A stretch of 64,000 nucleotides of DNA from Burkholderiales bacterium (GTDB lineage: Bacteria; Pseudomonadota; Gammaproteobacteria; Burkholderiales; Burkholderiaceae_D), in NCBI GenBank assembly GCA_016200845.1, contig JACQDW010000046.1:1-64000 (forward strand), read 5' to 3'. The translations under genes and the position numbers were made by a program. The notes beneath the pieces are model-generated. The model had not been told where the DNA came from, did no database searches, and saw only the letters and a list, made by a program, of their open reading frames with translations. This document shows, piece after piece, positions 37,525 to 47,975 of this stretch (position 1 is its first letter; every line of letters starts with the position of its first letter).

Positions 37525-39252
37525 TTATTCATTCGTGCAGCCTAGCACTTCTTCCAGGCTGGTAAGACCTTGTCTGACTTTTTGCAGGCCGGAGCGGCGT
37601 AAGCCTTTGACGCCTTCTGATTCAGATTGCTTTCTGATTTCCAGTGCGGTTCCGTTTGCCAGAATGATTTTTTCGATTTCTTCGGTAATGGGCATGATTT
37701 GATAAATGCCGACGCGCCCTTTATAGCCTGACCCGTTGCAGCGTTCACAACCAATCGGGCCGTAAGGCTTCCAGGTGCCATCAAGTTCTTCATCGAGAAA
37801 GCCAGCCGCTAGTAAAACTTCGTCCAAAATCTCAACTGGTTTTTTGCAAGTGCACAGCCGACGAGTCAGTCGTTGCGCCGTAATTAAAATCACGGAAGAA
37901 GCAATATTAAAAGGCGCAACCCCCATATTCATCAAGCGCGTCAGTGTAGATGGCGCATCGTTGGTGTGTAAGGTGGAAAAAACCATGTGACCGGTTTGTG
38001 CAGCTTTGATCGCAATATCAGCAGTTTCCAGATCGCGAATCTCACCGACCATGATGATGTCAGGATCTTGTCGCAGGAAAGACTTGAGTGCTGCAGGAAA
38101 AGTTAACCCGGCGCGGTCATTAATGTTGACTTGGTTCACCCCCGGCAAGTTAATCTCGGCCGGGTCTTCCGCGGTCGAAATATTAATGCCAGGTTTATTA
38201 ATCACGTTTAGACAAGTGTAGAGGGAAACGGTCTTGCCTGAACCGGTCGGGCCTGTGACCAGTACCATGCCATAAGGACGGGTAATGGCGTCTAGCAGGA
38301 TCTCTTTTTGATCGGGATCGTAGCCTAGGGCATCAATACCCATTTGCGCTTGCGATCCGTCGAGAATACGCATGACGATCTTTTCGCCGAAAAGCGTTGG
38401 CAAGGTGCTGACGCGGAAATCAATCGCTTTGCTGGCCGAGAGAACCAATTTCATGCGGCCGTCCTGCGGCACGCGTTTTTCGGAGATGTCGAGTTTGGAA
38501 ATAACCTTAATGCGAGAAACTAATTTTTCGCGAATCGCCAAAGGCGGCTGCGCAATCTCGCGTAACTCGCCATCGATGCGAAAGCGGATGCGATAAAATT
38601 TTTCGTAAGGCTCAAAGTGCAAGTCAGACGCGCCCATGTTGATAGCGTCAACCAGCATCTTTTGCAAAAATTTGACGATAGGTGCATCGTCAATTTCCGC
38701 TGCTTGAACGTCAGCCACACCAGAATTTAGATCCTCTTCTTTAAATTCTAGATCGAGATCATCTGCCGCGAGATCGTTGAGAGATTGCTCCGATGTTTTG
38801 CTGAGTTTGTCGATAAGCTTAAGTAAGACATCGTGTTGAGCGATGACGATATCAACACCGAGACCCGTTTGAAACTTAATTTGATCAATCGCTACCGTAT
38901 TGGTTGGATCGGAAATCGCCACCGATAGTTTATTGCCTTTTTTTGAGAGTGCGACCACTCTCTGCGACAGCATCATCTTCGCGTCGACGACTTTTTCGGG
39001 TAGGAGACTCTCGTTAAAAACTTGCAGATCAACTTGGGGATAACCAAAAGTTTCGGAACAAAAGCTAGCCAGATCGCGCGAATTAATTGCGCCACTTTGG
39101 AGTAGACCATCTAAAAATTGACTCTTATCGAGTTGTGCTTTTTTTTGTATCGCATCGATTTGTGCAGGCGTCACCAAATTTGCCTGTGCTAATGCACGCG
39201 CTAAACCCGAAGTGGGCAGGGTGGGAACGGAATTCGGTGGAACAGCGGACAT
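37525..39252 (-). CDS. pilB: Type IV pilus extension ATPase
   Basis: The GspE/PilB ATPase powers pilus polymerisation. From the ATG at 39252 the protein has 575 residues; the frame is open to a TTG at 39303 but the added N-terminus has no family support. An N-terminal T2SSE_N domain precedes the motor with Walker A GPTGSGKTVSLY, the Asp box AEDPAEI, Walker B RQDPDIIMVGEIRD and the His box TGHMVFSTLHTNDA. A CxxC tetracysteine zinc site (RRLCTCKKP ... CERCNGSG) is present. Confidence 0.95.
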   Translation of the reverse strand: MSAVPPNSVPTLPTSGLARALAQANLVTPAQIDAIQKKAQLDKSQFLDGLLQSGAINSRDLASFCSETFGYPQVDLQVFNESLLPEKVVDAKMMLSQRVVALSKKGNKLSVAISDPTNTVAIDQIKFQTGLGVDIVIAQHDVLLKLIDKLSKTSEQSLNDLAADDLDLEFKEEDLNSGVADVQAAEIDDAPIVKFLQKMLVDAINMGASDLHFEPYEKFYRIRFRIDGELREIAQPPLAIREKLVSRIKVISKLDISEKRVPQDGRMKLVLSASKAIDFRVSTLPTLFGEKIVMRILDGSQAQMGIDALGYDPDQKEILLDAITRPYGMVLVTGPTGSGKTVSLYTCLNVINKPGINISTAEDPAEINLPGVNQVNINDRAGLTFPAALKSFLRQDPDIIMVGEIRDLETADIAIKAAQTGHMVFSTLHTNDAPSTLTRLMNMGVAPFNIASSVILITAQRLTRRLCTCKKPVEILDEVLLAAGFLDEELDGTWKPYGPIGCERCNGSGYKGRVGIYQIMPITEEIEKIILANGTALEIRKQSESEGVKGLRRSGLQKVRQGLTSLEEVLGCTNE

Positions 39253-39430
39253 AGTCTTCGATTCGAAATTATGGGAAACATTCGTTGCTTTGTGATAATG
39301 CAACTAAGTAAGCCGTTTGTAAATAGGAATGCTGTAAATCCACCTCAGCCGTGTTGTGTCGCGCGTGTTTCTCGTTGACTTCCTTTCAGAAAATTGCCGC
39401 AGTATACGACCGCATATTGCTTTTGATTTT

Positions 39431-40411
39431 CTAATGATTTCGATTCACAGCCAAAAATGCTAGATCTAATAAGGCCGTTTTGTAGGGGGACGCTGGTAAG
39501 TCGTTCAAGGCATCGGCTGCTGCTTGCGCCGCGCTCACCGCCGCCGATTTTGTATAGTCTAATGCACCTGACTGCGTGATTGCCGACAAAATTGCGTCAA
39601 ATTTTGTTTCGTCGCCTTCTTCTATGCATGTTTTTACCAGAGCCTGCTGTTCTGGGCTGCCATTTTTCATCACATAAATTAACGGCAGAGTTGGCTTTCC
39701 TTCGCGTAAATCGTCCCCCACGTTTTTGCCGATTTCCTCTGCCTTGCCCGAATAATCAAGTACATCGTCGATCAACTGGAACGCTGTGCCAAGCGAACGA
39801 CCATATTCTCCAGCAGCTTCTATCTGAATCTCATTAGCTCCACTAATTAAGGCGCCGATCTGTGCGGCTGCCTCGAATAATTTGGCTGTCTTACAGCGTA
39901 TGACTTCCAGATAGCGCTCTTCAGTGACATCCGGGTCGTGCATATTAAGTAGTTGCAATACTTCGCCTTCGGCGATGACATTGGTCGCGTCGGCCAAAAT
40001 GCGCATGATGCGCATGCTATCGATAGACACCATCATTTGAAACGCCCGCGAATACAAAAAATCACCGACCAGAACCGAGGCCGCATTGCCAAACAAGGCA
40101 TTGGCGGTTTGGCGTCCGCGCCGCATCGATGATTCGTCCACGACATCATCGTGCAATAAGGTCGCCGTGTGAATAAATTCAATGATGGCGGCCAGATCGT
40201 AGTGATGCTTGCCCTGATATTGGTAGGCGTTTGCCATCAGCAGAACCAATACCGGGCGGATACGCTTACCACCTGCATTGATAATGTACTCAGAAATCTG
40301 ACTGACTAGCGCAACATCAGAATGCAACTGCTGGCGGATCACGAGATTGACGGCATCCATGTCGGGTGCGATCAATTGATTGATAGATTGTTGATTAGGC
40401 GTGGCGGACAA
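39431..40411 (-). CDS. ispB: Octaprenyl diphosphate synthase
   Basis: The long-chain prenyl transferase makes the ubiquinone side chain. The two Asp-rich motifs are DDVVDESSMRRGR and DDVLDY; GGKRIRPVLV and GEVLQLL are typical. I chose the TTG at 40411 (MSATPNQQSINQL, 326 residues), 6 bases after AGGA, matching family N-termini; a TTG at 40489 would add 26 unlikely residues. It is divergent from rplU, the usual arrangement, and lies upstream of pilB. Confidence 0.93.
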   Translation of the reverse strand: MSATPNQQSINQLIAPDMDAVNLVIRQQLHSDVALVSQISEYIINAGGKRIRPVLVLLMANAYQYQGKHHYDLAAIIEFIHTATLLHDDVVDESSMRRGRQTANALFGNAASVLVGDFLYSRAFQMMVSIDSMRIMRILADATNVIAEGEVLQLLNMHDPDVTEERYLEVIRCKTAKLFEAAAQIGALISGANEIQIEAAGEYGRSLGTAFQLIDDVLDYSGKAEEIGKNVGDDLREGKPTLPLIYVMKNGSPEQQALVKTCIEEGDETKFDAILSAITQSGALDYTKSAAVSAAQAAADALNDLPASPYKTALLDLAFLAVNRNH

Positions 40412-40625
40412 GGTGAATCCTGCAAAAAATCTAAGGAAATGGTTGATCTTTATGAACGCATTCAGCGCCCTTCGACGAAACCCGGACAATTAATTTGCCG
40501 TGATTATACGATGCACGTTCAAAGTTTTAAAAATCCAGAAGGAGGATACGTCGTTTTCTCATGAACGAGCGTTCCCGGTTGGCATGCATTTAGAGGGCGG
40601 TGCTGAAAAAATGTGCAAATAGGCT

Positions 40626-40736
40626 TTGACCGTCCCGCAGCACTTATGTATAATCCGCAGTTCCCTTGAATTTTATTGGCAATGCCAATCAAAGCATTCT
40701 GGGGAAATCCCTATTATTTATTTGATGAGGTTTCAC
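40626..40736 (+). promoter_or_regulatory. Sigma-70 promoter and leader of rplU-rpmA
   Basis: TTGACC (40626-40631) and a perfect TATAAT (40649-40654) are 17 bases apart, a near-consensus promoter. The ~75-nt leader contains the inverted repeat ATTGGCA-A-TGCCAAT (40675-40689) and GGGGAAATCCC, which could fold near the ribosome site GAGG. A ribosomal-protein autoregulatory role is possible but unproven. Confidence 0.78.
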
Positions 40737-41048
40737 ATGTACGCGGTCATAAAAACCGGTGGCAAACAATATAAAGTTGTCGCTGGTGAAAAACTTAAAG
40801 TAGAACAGATACCTGCAGACATTGGCTCCGAACTCACTATCGATCAAGTACTCGCCATGGGCGAGGGAGAGACCATTAAATTTGGTACTCCATTGGTTGC
40901 AGGTGCAACGGTGCTGGTTAAGGTAATCGACCACGGTCGTCACGACAAAGTGCGCATTTTCAAAATGCGTCGTCGTAAGCATTACCAAAAGCGCCAAGGT
41001 CATCGCCAAAACTATACTGAACTGCAAATCGTCTCTATCAACGGTTAA
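40737..41048 (+). CDS. rplU: 50S ribosomal protein L21
   Basis: The 103-residue protein binds 23S rRNA. The start [14 protein letters not shown] and the end [20 protein letters not shown] are hallmark sequences. The ATG at 40737 follows GATGAGG; the frame is open to 40626 but that is promoter sequence. rpmA follows. Confidence 0.97.
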   Translation: MYAVIKTGGKQYKVVAGEKLKVEQIPADIGSELTIDQVLAMGEGETIKFGTPLVAGATVLVKVIDHGRHDKVRIFKMRRRKHYQKRQGHRQNYTELQIVSING

Positions 41049-41099
41049 TCCCGTAGAGCTACGTAAGCAATTTCACCAGAATATTTAAGGAGCTATTAA

Positions 41100-41354
41100 A
41101 TGGCACACAAAAAAGGCGGCGGCACCACGCGCAACGGCCGTGACTCAGAGTCGAAACGCTTAGGCGTTAAAGTTTACGGCGGCCAAGCAATCAATGCTGG
41201 CGGTATCATCGTTCGTCAACGCGGTACAAAAGTACACGCAGGCGAAGGCGTTGGTATGGGTAAGGATCACACTTTGTACGCTCTGGTCACAGGTAAAGTA
41301 CAATTTGCGATCAAAGGCGCGTTGAAGCGTCAAACAGTGATGGTTGTTGCTTAA
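41100..41354 (+). CDS. rpmA: 50S ribosomal protein L27
   Basis: The 84-residue protein begins [20 protein letters not shown], the near-invariant L27 start whose tail reaches the peptidyl transferase centre. AAGGAG precedes the ATG. Confidence 0.98.
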   Translation: MAHKKGGGTTRNGRDSESKRLGVKVYGGQAINAGGIIVRQRGTKVHAGEGVGMGKDHTLYALVTGKVQFAIKGALKRQTVMVVA

Positions 41355-41378
41355 TTCATTAAGCACATCATTCGCTGT

Positions 41379-41410
41379 AAAAAGGGCTCCGCCATTGGTG
41401 GAGCCTTTTT
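41379..41410 (+). terminator. Intrinsic terminator after rpmA
   Basis: AAAAAGGGCTCCGCC pairs with GGTGGAGCCTTTTT (one G-T pair) around a 3-nt loop, ending in a T-run. It separates rplU-rpmA from obgE. A second small hairpin (AACCTCT/AGAGGTT) follows at about 41460-41479. Confidence 0.88.
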
Positions 41411-41555
41411 AGTTTTTAGAATACTATTTGCGTTTAGCCCCGTATGGTTAAGTGCTTAAAACCTCTCAGCACAGAGGTTTACTATGTACCCACGCTAAAT
41501 GCCCGATTTGCGCGCGTTGATGCACTGTGCATTTTCTCCCTCCTAGGTGGACAAC

Positions 41556-42665
41556 ATGAAATTTATTGACGAAGCAAGAATCGAAGTTATCGCAGGTGAT
41601 GGCGGCAACGGCGTTGCTTCTTTTTGCCGTGAAAAATTCCGCCCGTTCGGTGGCCCTGATGGTGGCGACGGTGGCAAAGGTGGCAGCATCTACGCTGTTG
41701 GTGATCGCAACATCAATACGCTGGTCGATTTCCGTTTTTCAAAACTGCATAAAGCCAAAGATGGCGAAAACGGTCGTGGCGCTGATTGCTATGGTAAAGG
41801 CGCTGACGACATTCACTTGCGCATGCCAGTGGGTACCTTGATCATTGATCGTAATACTGACGAGCTGATCGCAGATATTACTGAGCACGGTCAGGAAGTT
41901 TTGTTGGCACGTGGCGGTGAAGGTGGTTGGGGTAATATCCATTTTAAATCGTCGACTAATCGCGCACCGCGTCAACGTAGTGATGGCAAAGAAGGCGAAC
42001 GTCGCGAACTCAAATTAGAATTAAAAGTGTTGGCCGACGTCGGTTTGTTGGGCTTGCCCAATGCCGGCAAATCAACCTTTATTACGGCGGTATCAAATGC
42101 CCGCCCAAAGATTGCGGATTATCCTTTCACCACCTTACATCCGAACTTGGGTATGGTACGTGTCAGTCATGAAAAGAGTTTTGTGATTGCCGATATCCCG
42201 GGTTTGATCGAAGGCGCGGCTGATGGCATCGGTTTGGGTGTGCAATTTCTCAAGCATTTGCAACGCACAGGCTTACTCTTGCATATCGTTGATTTGGCAC
42301 CGTTTGATGAAGGTGCAGATGCGGTTAAAGATGCGAAGGCATTGATTAAAGAACTGCAAAAATACGATGAAACCTTGGCCGACAAGCCACGTTGGTTGGT
42401 CTTGAATAAGCTGGACGTATTAAGCGAAGAAGATCGTAAAAAGCGTGTCAAAGATTTCGTGAAACGCTTCGGCTGGAAAGGTCCCGTCTTTGAAATTTCT
42501 GCGCTGAATCATGAGGGTTGTCAGGCCTTGGTCAACGATATTTATCTGCATCTGGCAGAGAAACGTCTGGCCGAACAGCGCTCACAAGAAACCCAAATGA
42601 AAGAAGAAGCGCAGGGGATTTTGTCGATTGATCCGGATGATCCGCGTTTTAAAGTGATTGACTGA
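41556..42665 (+). CDS. obgE: Obg-family GTPase
   Basis: The 369-residue ribosome-associated GTPase has the glycine-rich Obg fold ([27 protein letters not shown]), then the G domain with G1 [10 protein letters not shown]3 DIPGL and G4 NKLD. The ATG at 41556 lies 6 bases after AGGTGG; a GTG at 41547 is in frame but inside the ribosome site. proB normally follows directly; here a small minus-strand gene intervenes. Confidence 0.96.
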   Translation: MKFIDEARIEVIAGDGGNGVASFCREKFRPFGGPDGGDGGKGGSIYAVGDRNINTLVDFRFSKLHKAKDGENGRGADCYGKGADDIHLRMPVGTLIIDRNTDELIADITEHGQEVLLARGGEGGWGNIHFKSSTNRAPRQRSDGKEGERRELKLELKVLADVGLLGLPNAGKSTFITAVSNARPKIADYPFTTLHPNLGMVRVSHEKSFVIADIPGLIEGAADGIGLGVQFLKHLQRTGLLLHIVDLAPFDEGADAVKDAKALIKELQKYDETLADKPRWLVLNKLDVLSEEDRKKRVKDFVKRFGWKGPVFEISALNHEGCQALVNDIYLHLAEKRLAEQRSQETQMKEEAQGILSIDPDDPRFKVID

Positions 42666-42694
42666 GATATTCAGACTAATTTACATAAGAAGTG

Positions 42695-42724
42695 AAAAGA
42701 GCCGACTTGTTCGGCTCTTTTTTT
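42695..42724. terminator. Bidirectional terminator between obgE and the convergent methyltransferase gene
   Basis: The stem GAGCCGA/TCGGCTC (42699-42705, 42711-42717) is flanked by AAAA on the left and seven T on the right, so it can end transcription from either side. Confidence 0.9.
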
Positions 42725-42740
42725 GTTTGGCTGATCTGAT

Positions 42741-43181
42741 TTATATCCACCGTCGCGTTTGCGTCTTGTACTCGGCATAGCTTGCGCCAAAAGCCTCCGC
42801 TACCATCTGCTCTTCACGTGGGATGACGATGTCGTTCATGACGAGGAAAAAGCTGATTGGGAAGATCAAGCCAACGAGTGAACTCAGTGCTAGTTGTGCA
42901 CCGATGAGTGTGAGCAGCATGCCCAAATACATGGGGTTGCGGCTGAGTTGGTAGAGGCCTGTGGTGACTAAGTGATCTGGTGCTTTGGTCGGGTCGATTG
43001 TGGTGCCGATTTTTTTAAAGAGACCCGCTGCGCTCAGTATCAGCGCGATGCTAGCGATGAACAGCATGTATCCAGCGATTTTGATGGGGAGTAGATTGAT
43101 TTGTTCTGTTGGCAGAATCAGGCCAAGCGGCCAGGAAAAAGCGAGAAAGACAAACATGATTAGGAGGGGGTAACGATTCAT
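42741..43181 (-). CDS. Isoprenylcysteine carboxyl methyltransferase-like membrane protein
   Basis: The 146-residue integral membrane protein has four helices and the signatures GLYQLSRNPMYLG (SAM-binding loop) and EEQMVAEAFGASYAEYKTQTRRW at the C-terminus, which place it in the ICMT/PEMT (NnrU-related) methyltransferase group. The substrate is unknown. It lies on the minus strand between obgE and proB, which are adjacent in most relatives. Confidence 0.82.
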   Translation of the reverse strand: MNRYPLLIMFVFLAFSWPLGLILPTEQINLLPIKIAGYMLFIASIALILSAAGLFKKIGTTIDPTKAPDHLVTTGLYQLSRNPMYLGMLLTLIGAQLALSSLVGLIFPISFFLVMNDIVIPREEQMVAEAFGASYAEYKTQTRRWI

Positions 43182-43279
43182 AGCTGGCTCTCGAAGTGAA
43201 TTTGTCTCATCATAAACTTAATTCGGTGAAAATGCCTGATCAAAACAAAATTCTGAAAACGACTTTCAACTTTGAATAA

Positions 43280-43335
43280 TGTATAATTTCATCTGTAAAT
43301 TTCCAAACTAAACTTAGTTTAATTATTATTTCATT
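43280..43335 (+). promoter_or_regulatory. Upstream region of proB with -10 box and inverted repeat
   Basis: A TATAAT hexamer near 43281 lacks a convincing -35 box. AAACTAA-AC-TTAGTTT lies just before the ATG and could form a small hairpin over the ribosome-binding region; no Shine-Dalgarno sequence is visible there. Confidence 0.35.
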
Positions 43336-44454
43336 ATGTCTTCTCTGATTCAAAACGCTCAACGTCTGATTATTAAAGTCGGTTCTTCTCTGGTGACCAA
43401 TGATGGCCGTGGTTTGGACCCGGAGGCGATTGCGAATTGGGCGCGACAGATTGCGGCTTTGCGGGCGATGGGGAAGGAAGTCGTGCTGGTGAGTTCGGGC
43501 GCGATTGCCGAGGGGCGGGTGCGTTTGGGTTTTGAGACAAGGCCTACTGGGGTGCATGAATTGCAGGCTTGTGCGGCGGTTGGGCAGATGGGCTTGGCGC
43601 AGATTTATGAGAGTAGTTTTCGGGCGCATGAACTGGGAACGGCGCAGATTTTATTGACGCATGCAGATATGGCAGATAGAGAGCGCTATTTGAATGCGCG
43701 TTCGACTTTGTTGACCTTGTTGCGCTTTGGTGTGGTGCCTGTCATCAACGAGAACGACACGGTGGTGACCGACGAAATCAAGTTTGGCGACAACGATACC
43801 TTGGGTGCACTAGTCGCGAATTTGGTGGAGGCGGAAGCCTTGATTATTTTGACTGATCAACGTGGTTTGTATACGGCTGATCCACGTAAAAATCCATCAG
43901 CGCAATTTGTGCATGAAGCACGTGCTGGTGATCTGGCATTAGAAGCAATGGCGGGTGGTGCTGGGAGTAGCCTTGGTAGTGGCGGCATGTTGACTAAAAT
44001 CTTGGCGGCCAAGCGCGCTGCACGTTCGGGTGCGCATACCGTGATTGCCTGGGGGCGCGAAGACAATGTCTTGCTGCGGCTGGCGCAAGGTGAAGCCATT
44101 GGAACCCAATTACACTCAGACAGAGCGCCTTTAGCGGCGCGCAAGCAGTGGATGCTCGACCATTTGCAGACTTCTGGGCAAGTAGTGCTGGATGCGGGTG
44201 CCGTGGGCAAATTGCGCGATGAGGGAAAGTCTTTACTCGCGATTGGTGTATGTGAAGTGCGCGGTGAGTTTAGTCGCGGCGCAGTGGTCACTTGTGTCGA
44301 TCTGGCGGGGCAGGCGATTGCGCAAGGTCTGTGCAATTACGGCAGCGGCGATGCACGCCGCATCATGCGCAAAGCGTCTTCAGAGATCGAGAGTATTTTG
44401 GGTTTTGTGGAAGAGCCAGAATTAATCCATAGGGATAATTTGGTGTTGATGTGA
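43336..44454 (+). CDS. proB: Glutamate 5-kinase
   Basis: ProB phosphorylates glutamate in the first step of proline synthesis. The 372-residue protein has the amino-acid-kinase domain ([50 protein letters not shown]) and a C-terminal PUA domain (~280-360). proC, the last step, is at the far end of the window. Confidence 0.96.
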   Translation: MSSLIQNAQRLIIKVGSSLVTNDGRGLDPEAIANWARQIAALRAMGKEVVLVSSGAIAEGRVRLGFETRPTGVHELQACAAVGQMGLAQIYESSFRAHELGTAQILLTHADMADRERYLNARSTLLTLLRFGVVPVINENDTVVTDEIKFGDNDTLGALVANLVEAEALIILTDQRGLYTADPRKNPSAQFVHEARAGDLALEAMAGGAGSSLGSGGMLTKILAAKRAARSGAHTVIAWGREDNVLLRLAQGEAIGTQLHSDRAPLAARKQWMLDHLQTSGQVVLDAGAVGKLRDEGKSLLAIGVCEVRGEFSRGAVVTCVDLAGQAIAQGLCNYGSGDARRIMRKASSEIESILGFVEEPELIHRDNLVLM

Positions 44455-44458
44455 GTGC

Positions 44459-44502
44459 TTGCAGGCGGGTGCGGAGTAAGTCTCTTCTCGCCCGGCCTGC
44501 AA
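44459..44502. terminator. Hairpin between convergent proB and dxs
   Basis: TTGCAGGC (44459-44466) and GCCTGCAA (44495-44502) pair, extended by GGG/CCC inside. The hairpin lies 5 bases after the proB stop and before the dxs end, so it can serve both directions. Confidence 0.65.
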
Positions 44503-44511
44503 TTCAATTTC

Positions 44512-46350
44512 CTATAAACTAAACCGCTGACGAATCGACGCTTCAATTCCCTGTGCATTGAGTCCACACTGCGCCAACAACAGCGCCGGGTCGCCGTGAT
44601 CGATGAAGCGGTCTGGCAGCCCTAACATCAGTGCGGGTTTGCTAAGTCCTGCTTGCGCTAATGCCTCCATTACTGCCGAGCCTGCGCCGCCCATGATGCA
44701 GCCTTCTTCGATGGTGACGATGGCATCGTGGCTGTTTGCCATGTCCATAATCATCTGTGTATCGATAGGTTTCACAAAGCGCATGTTGACCACGCTGGCG
44801 TCGAGTTGTTCTGCTGCTTGCAAGGCGGGATGAAGCATAGAGCCGAAGGCGAGAATGGCGATTTTTTTGCCCTGACGTTTGAGTTCTGCTTTGCCTATTG
44901 GCAGCGTCGTGAGTGTCTTCTCGATCGAAGCGCCTATGCCGCTGCCGCGTGGGTAGCGAATCGCAGCTGGGCCTAGATAATGATAGCCCGTGGTGAGCAT
45001 TTGGCGGCATTCGTTCTCATCACTTGCTGCCATCACCACCATGTTGGGAATGCAGCGCAGATAAGCGAGATCGTAATTGCCAGCATGGGTTGCGCCATCG
45101 GCACCGACCAGACCAGCGCGGTCAAGTGCGAAGGTGACGTCCAAATTTTGCAGGGCCACATCGTGAATTAATTGATCGTAAGCGCGTTGTAAAAACGTGG
45201 AGTAAATCGCCACCACAGGCTTGAGCCCTTCAGTTGCCAGGCCACCTGCAAAAGTCACGGAATGTTGTTCTGCAATGCCGACGTCGTAATAGCGTTTCGG
45301 AAAGCGCTGCTCGAACTCCACCATGCCAGAGCCTTCGCGCATGGCGGGTGTGATGCCTATCAGTTTGTCATCCGCCGCTGCCATATCGCACAGCCAATCG
45401 CCGAAAATTTGGGTGTAAGTTTTCTTGCTGCTGGCGGCTGGCTTGATGCCTTCTTCTGGATTGAATTTGCCCGGGCCGTGATACAAAATAGGATCGGCTT
45501 CGGCGAGTTTATAGCCTTGTCCTTTTTTGGTCACGACGTGTAAGAACTGTGGGCCTTTGAGCTGCTTGATGTTCTGCAGAGTCGGGATCAATGAGTCGAG
45601 ATCATGACCGTCGATAGGACCGATATAGTTAAATCCAAATTCTTCAAACAGCGTCGCCGGAACCACCATGCCTTTGGCATGTTCTTCAAAGCGGCGTGCC
45701 AGTTCTAGCATCGGTGTAGGCAACACCGATTTGCCGACATTGCGCGCAGCGGCATAAAATTTACCCGACATCAAACGTGCCAAATAACGATTCAATGCAC
45801 CGACTGGCGGCGAGATCGACATATCGTTATCGTTGAGCACGACCAGCATATTGATGTCGTCATAGACACCGGCATTATTCATCGCTTCGTAGGCCATGCC
45901 TGCCGTCATCGAACCATCGCCAATGATGGCGACCGCATGACGCGATTCGCCCTTGGTGCGAGCAGCCAGAGCCATACCCAGTGCAGCAGAAATCGAGGTG
46001 GAGGAATGTGCGGTGCCAAAAGTATCGTATTCGCTTTCATCGCGACGAGGAAAGCCCGAGATGCCACCTAACTGGCGCAGGCTGTGCATTTGGTCGCGCC
46101 GCCCGGTCAAAATTTTGTGCGGATAAGTTTGGTGGCCGACATCCCATACCAGACGGTCTTCTGGTGTGTTGAACACATAGTGGAGTGCGATGGTGAGTTC
46201 AACTGTGCCCAAATTGGAAGATAAATGCCCACCGGTTTTGGAGACGGATTGAATCACAAACTGGCGTAGTTCATCTTTTAGTTGTCCTAGCTGGGCACGA
46301 CTTAAACTGCGCAAATCTGCAGGCGATTGTATGGTGTGAAGTATGGACAT
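44512..46350 (-). CDS. dxs: 1-deoxy-D-xylulose-5-phosphate synthase
   Basis: The thiamine-diphosphate enzyme condenses pyruvate and glyceraldehyde-3-phosphate to start the MEP isoprenoid pathway. The 612-residue protein shows [19 protein letters not shown], the ThDP motif [16 protein letters not shown] and the pyrimidine-binding part [17 protein letters not shown]. Its start lies two bases after the ispA stop, so the isoprenoid genes form an operon; its product needs thiamine diphosphate, made in part through ThiE. Confidence 0.97.
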   Translation of the reverse strand: MSILHTIQSPADLRSLSRAQLGQLKDELRQFVIQSVSKTGGHLSSNLGTVELTIALHYVFNTPEDRLVWDVGHQTYPHKILTGRRDQMHSLRQLGGISGFPRRDESEYDTFGTAHSSTSISAALGMALAARTKGESRHAVAIIGDGSMTAGMAYEAMNNAGVYDDINMLVVLNDNDMSISPPVGALNRYLARLMSGKFYAAARNVGKSVLPTPMLELARRFEEHAKGMVVPATLFEEFGFNYIGPIDGHDLDSLIPTLQNIKQLKGPQFLHVVTKKGQGYKLAEADPILYHGPGKFNPEEGIKPAASSKKTYTQIFGDWLCDMAAADDKLIGITPAMREGSGMVEFEQRFPKRYYDVGIAEQHSVTFAGGLATEGLKPVVAIYSTFLQRAYDQLIHDVALQNLDVTFALDRAGLVGADGATHAGNYDLAYLRCIPNMVVMAASDENECRQMLTTGYHYLGPAAIRYPRGSGIGASIEKTLTTLPIGKAELKRQGKKIAILAFGSMLHPALQAAEQLDASVVNMRFVKPIDTQMIMDMANSHDAIVTIEEGCIMGGAGSAVMEALAQAGLSKPALMLGLPDRFIDHGDPALLLAQCGLNAQGIEASIRQRFSL

Positions 46351-46352
46351 GG

Positions 46353-47240
46353 TTATGCTTTCCGCTGCACGATAAGGTCGGCCAGATCATGCAAATGTTG
46401 CGCGGATTCTCCGAAAATGTTGAGTGCCTGATGCGCTTGCTGGCAGAGTTGATCTGCCAGTTGGCGTGACTCGGACAGGCCGAGTAAAGAGACGTAAGTG
46501 GGTTTGTTGTTGGCGGCATCTTTACCGGCTGTTTTGCCCAGAGTCGCCGAATCAGCGACAGCATCTAAGACATCATCGACGACTTGAAATGCAAGACCGA
46601 TGGCGCGCGAATAAGTGTCGAGTGCGGCGACTTCCGTATCCGATAACTGCTTACCACTCATCGCGCCCAACAACACCGAGGCACGCAATAGCGCGCCGGT
46701 TTTGAGTCTATGCATCTGTTCCAGTTCAGGTAAGCTCAACGCAACACCAACACTAGCCAAATCTATCGCCTGACCACCACACATGCCGACCGAGCCTGAA
46801 GCTTGTGCCAGCAATTGCAGCATGGGGAGCTTGTGATCAGCGCAGGCAGTTGCTTCGGCTAAAACCAAGAAAGCTTGTGCTTGCAATGCATCGCCGACAA
46901 GCAATGCTGTCGCTTCATCGTATTTCTTATGAACGGTGGGTTTGCCACGACGAAGTGCATCATCGTCCATGCAAGGCATGTCATCATGTACTAAGGAATA
47001 GGCGTGAATCATTTCGACTGCGCAGGCAGCGCGGCTTAATAATTCGCTCGGCGCTTGAAATAATTTTCCAGCGGCGAAGACCAGTAAAGGCCGTACGCGC
47101 TTGCCACCGTCGAGCACCGCATATGCCATTGCTTCGTGCAATTGCTGAGGAATGAGATCACTACCGGGAAGAAAATTGGCGAGAGAGATTTCGACGTCTT
47201 GTTGTACTGATTTCATCCAGCTTTGAAAATCACTGCTCAT
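46353..47240 (-). CDS. ispA: Farnesyl diphosphate synthase
   Basis: The 295-residue short-chain prenyl transferase shows [14 protein letters not shown], the first Asp-rich motif [17 protein letters not shown] and the second DDVLDAV. The start overlaps xseB by 4 bases. It provides farnesyl diphosphate for the long-chain enzyme IspB. Confidence 0.96.
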   Translation of the reverse strand: MSSDFQSWMKSVQQDVEISLANFLPGSDLIPQQLHEAMAYAVLDGGKRVRPLLVFAAGKLFQAPSELLSRAACAVEMIHAYSLVHDDMPCMDDDALRRGKPTVHKKYDEATALLVGDALQAQAFLVLAEATACADHKLPMLQLLAQASGSVGMCGGQAIDLASVGVALSLPELEQMHRLKTGALLRASVLLGAMSGKQLSDTEVAALDTYSRAIGLAFQVVDDVLDAVADSATLGKTAGKDAANNKPTYVSLLGLSESRQLADQLCQQAHQALNIFGESAQHLHDLADLIVQRKA

Positions 47241-47503
47241 GCCGGATCTCCGTCTTCGCTATTGTTTGTGTTTTGTGGAGTAAAAGGTTTGAGCATGCCA
47301 GCGTCCAGAATTTTGACTTGTTGTTCGACTTTTTCTAACTGGGCTGCGCAAAATTGAATGAGCTCAGAACCGCGTTGATAGGCAGCGACCGAGGCTTCTA
47401 ATGGGAGTTGTCCGCTTTCCATTTGCGACACCAGTTCGGCTAATTCTGCCATGGCGTTTTCAAATGACGCGGGGGTCGCAGTGGCCGATGATTTTTTTGA
47501 CAT
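47237..47503 (-). CDS. xseB: Exodeoxyribonuclease VII small subunit
   Basis: The 88-residue protein has the XseB core FENAMAELAELVSQMESGQL and SVAAYQRGSELIQFCAAQLEKVEQQV. It works with XseA, not present here. xseB-ispA-dxs is a conserved gene order. Confidence 0.94.
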   Translation of the reverse strand: MSKKSSATATPASFENAMAELAELVSQMESGQLPLEASVAAYQRGSELIQFCAAQLEKVEQQVKILDAGMLKPFTPQNTNNSEDGDPA

Positions 47504-47975
47504 AGATAACTTTGCAGGGTAGATTGCAGGAGGGGCTTGCGAATTCGGTCAGCCTGACTCTGGGGCGGCTTTAAAATTCAAATTTCTTCGCTCAATAATT
47601 TGGCGTCGAAATAATGAGTATTTAGAGATGCCTACAAAAACCCTGTATTTTAGAGCAAAGGGAAAGACTGTGGCGATACTGTGAAGTGCAACACGACACG
47701 GATATGGAATCGGATAAGAAAAATACACAGTGAGAAGAGAATTTGCCGCCAGTGATGCTGGGAATGTTATGCTGTTTGGAGAAGTCTTTTATTTTTAGTG
47801 TTAGTCAGCACAGCCGAGGGGGAAAATCGGGAAAATGCTTAAAAAATGAGCGGAATTGCGTTTCAAACATTTCCATGTGGAAATTAATTGAATATAGTCT
47901 CTGAATGCGCTGTTGCAGATGATGATCGCGTCCAATCAAGTGTGAGTCCGGATTTTGCGTGCTTAGAATTTATTT
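47504..47975. other. Divergent intergenic region between xseB and the DUF1631 gene
   Basis: This 472-bp stretch has no gene I can support. It is AT-rich, holds promoters for both flanking genes presumably, and contains no repeat or hairpin that stands out. Confidence 0.5.
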
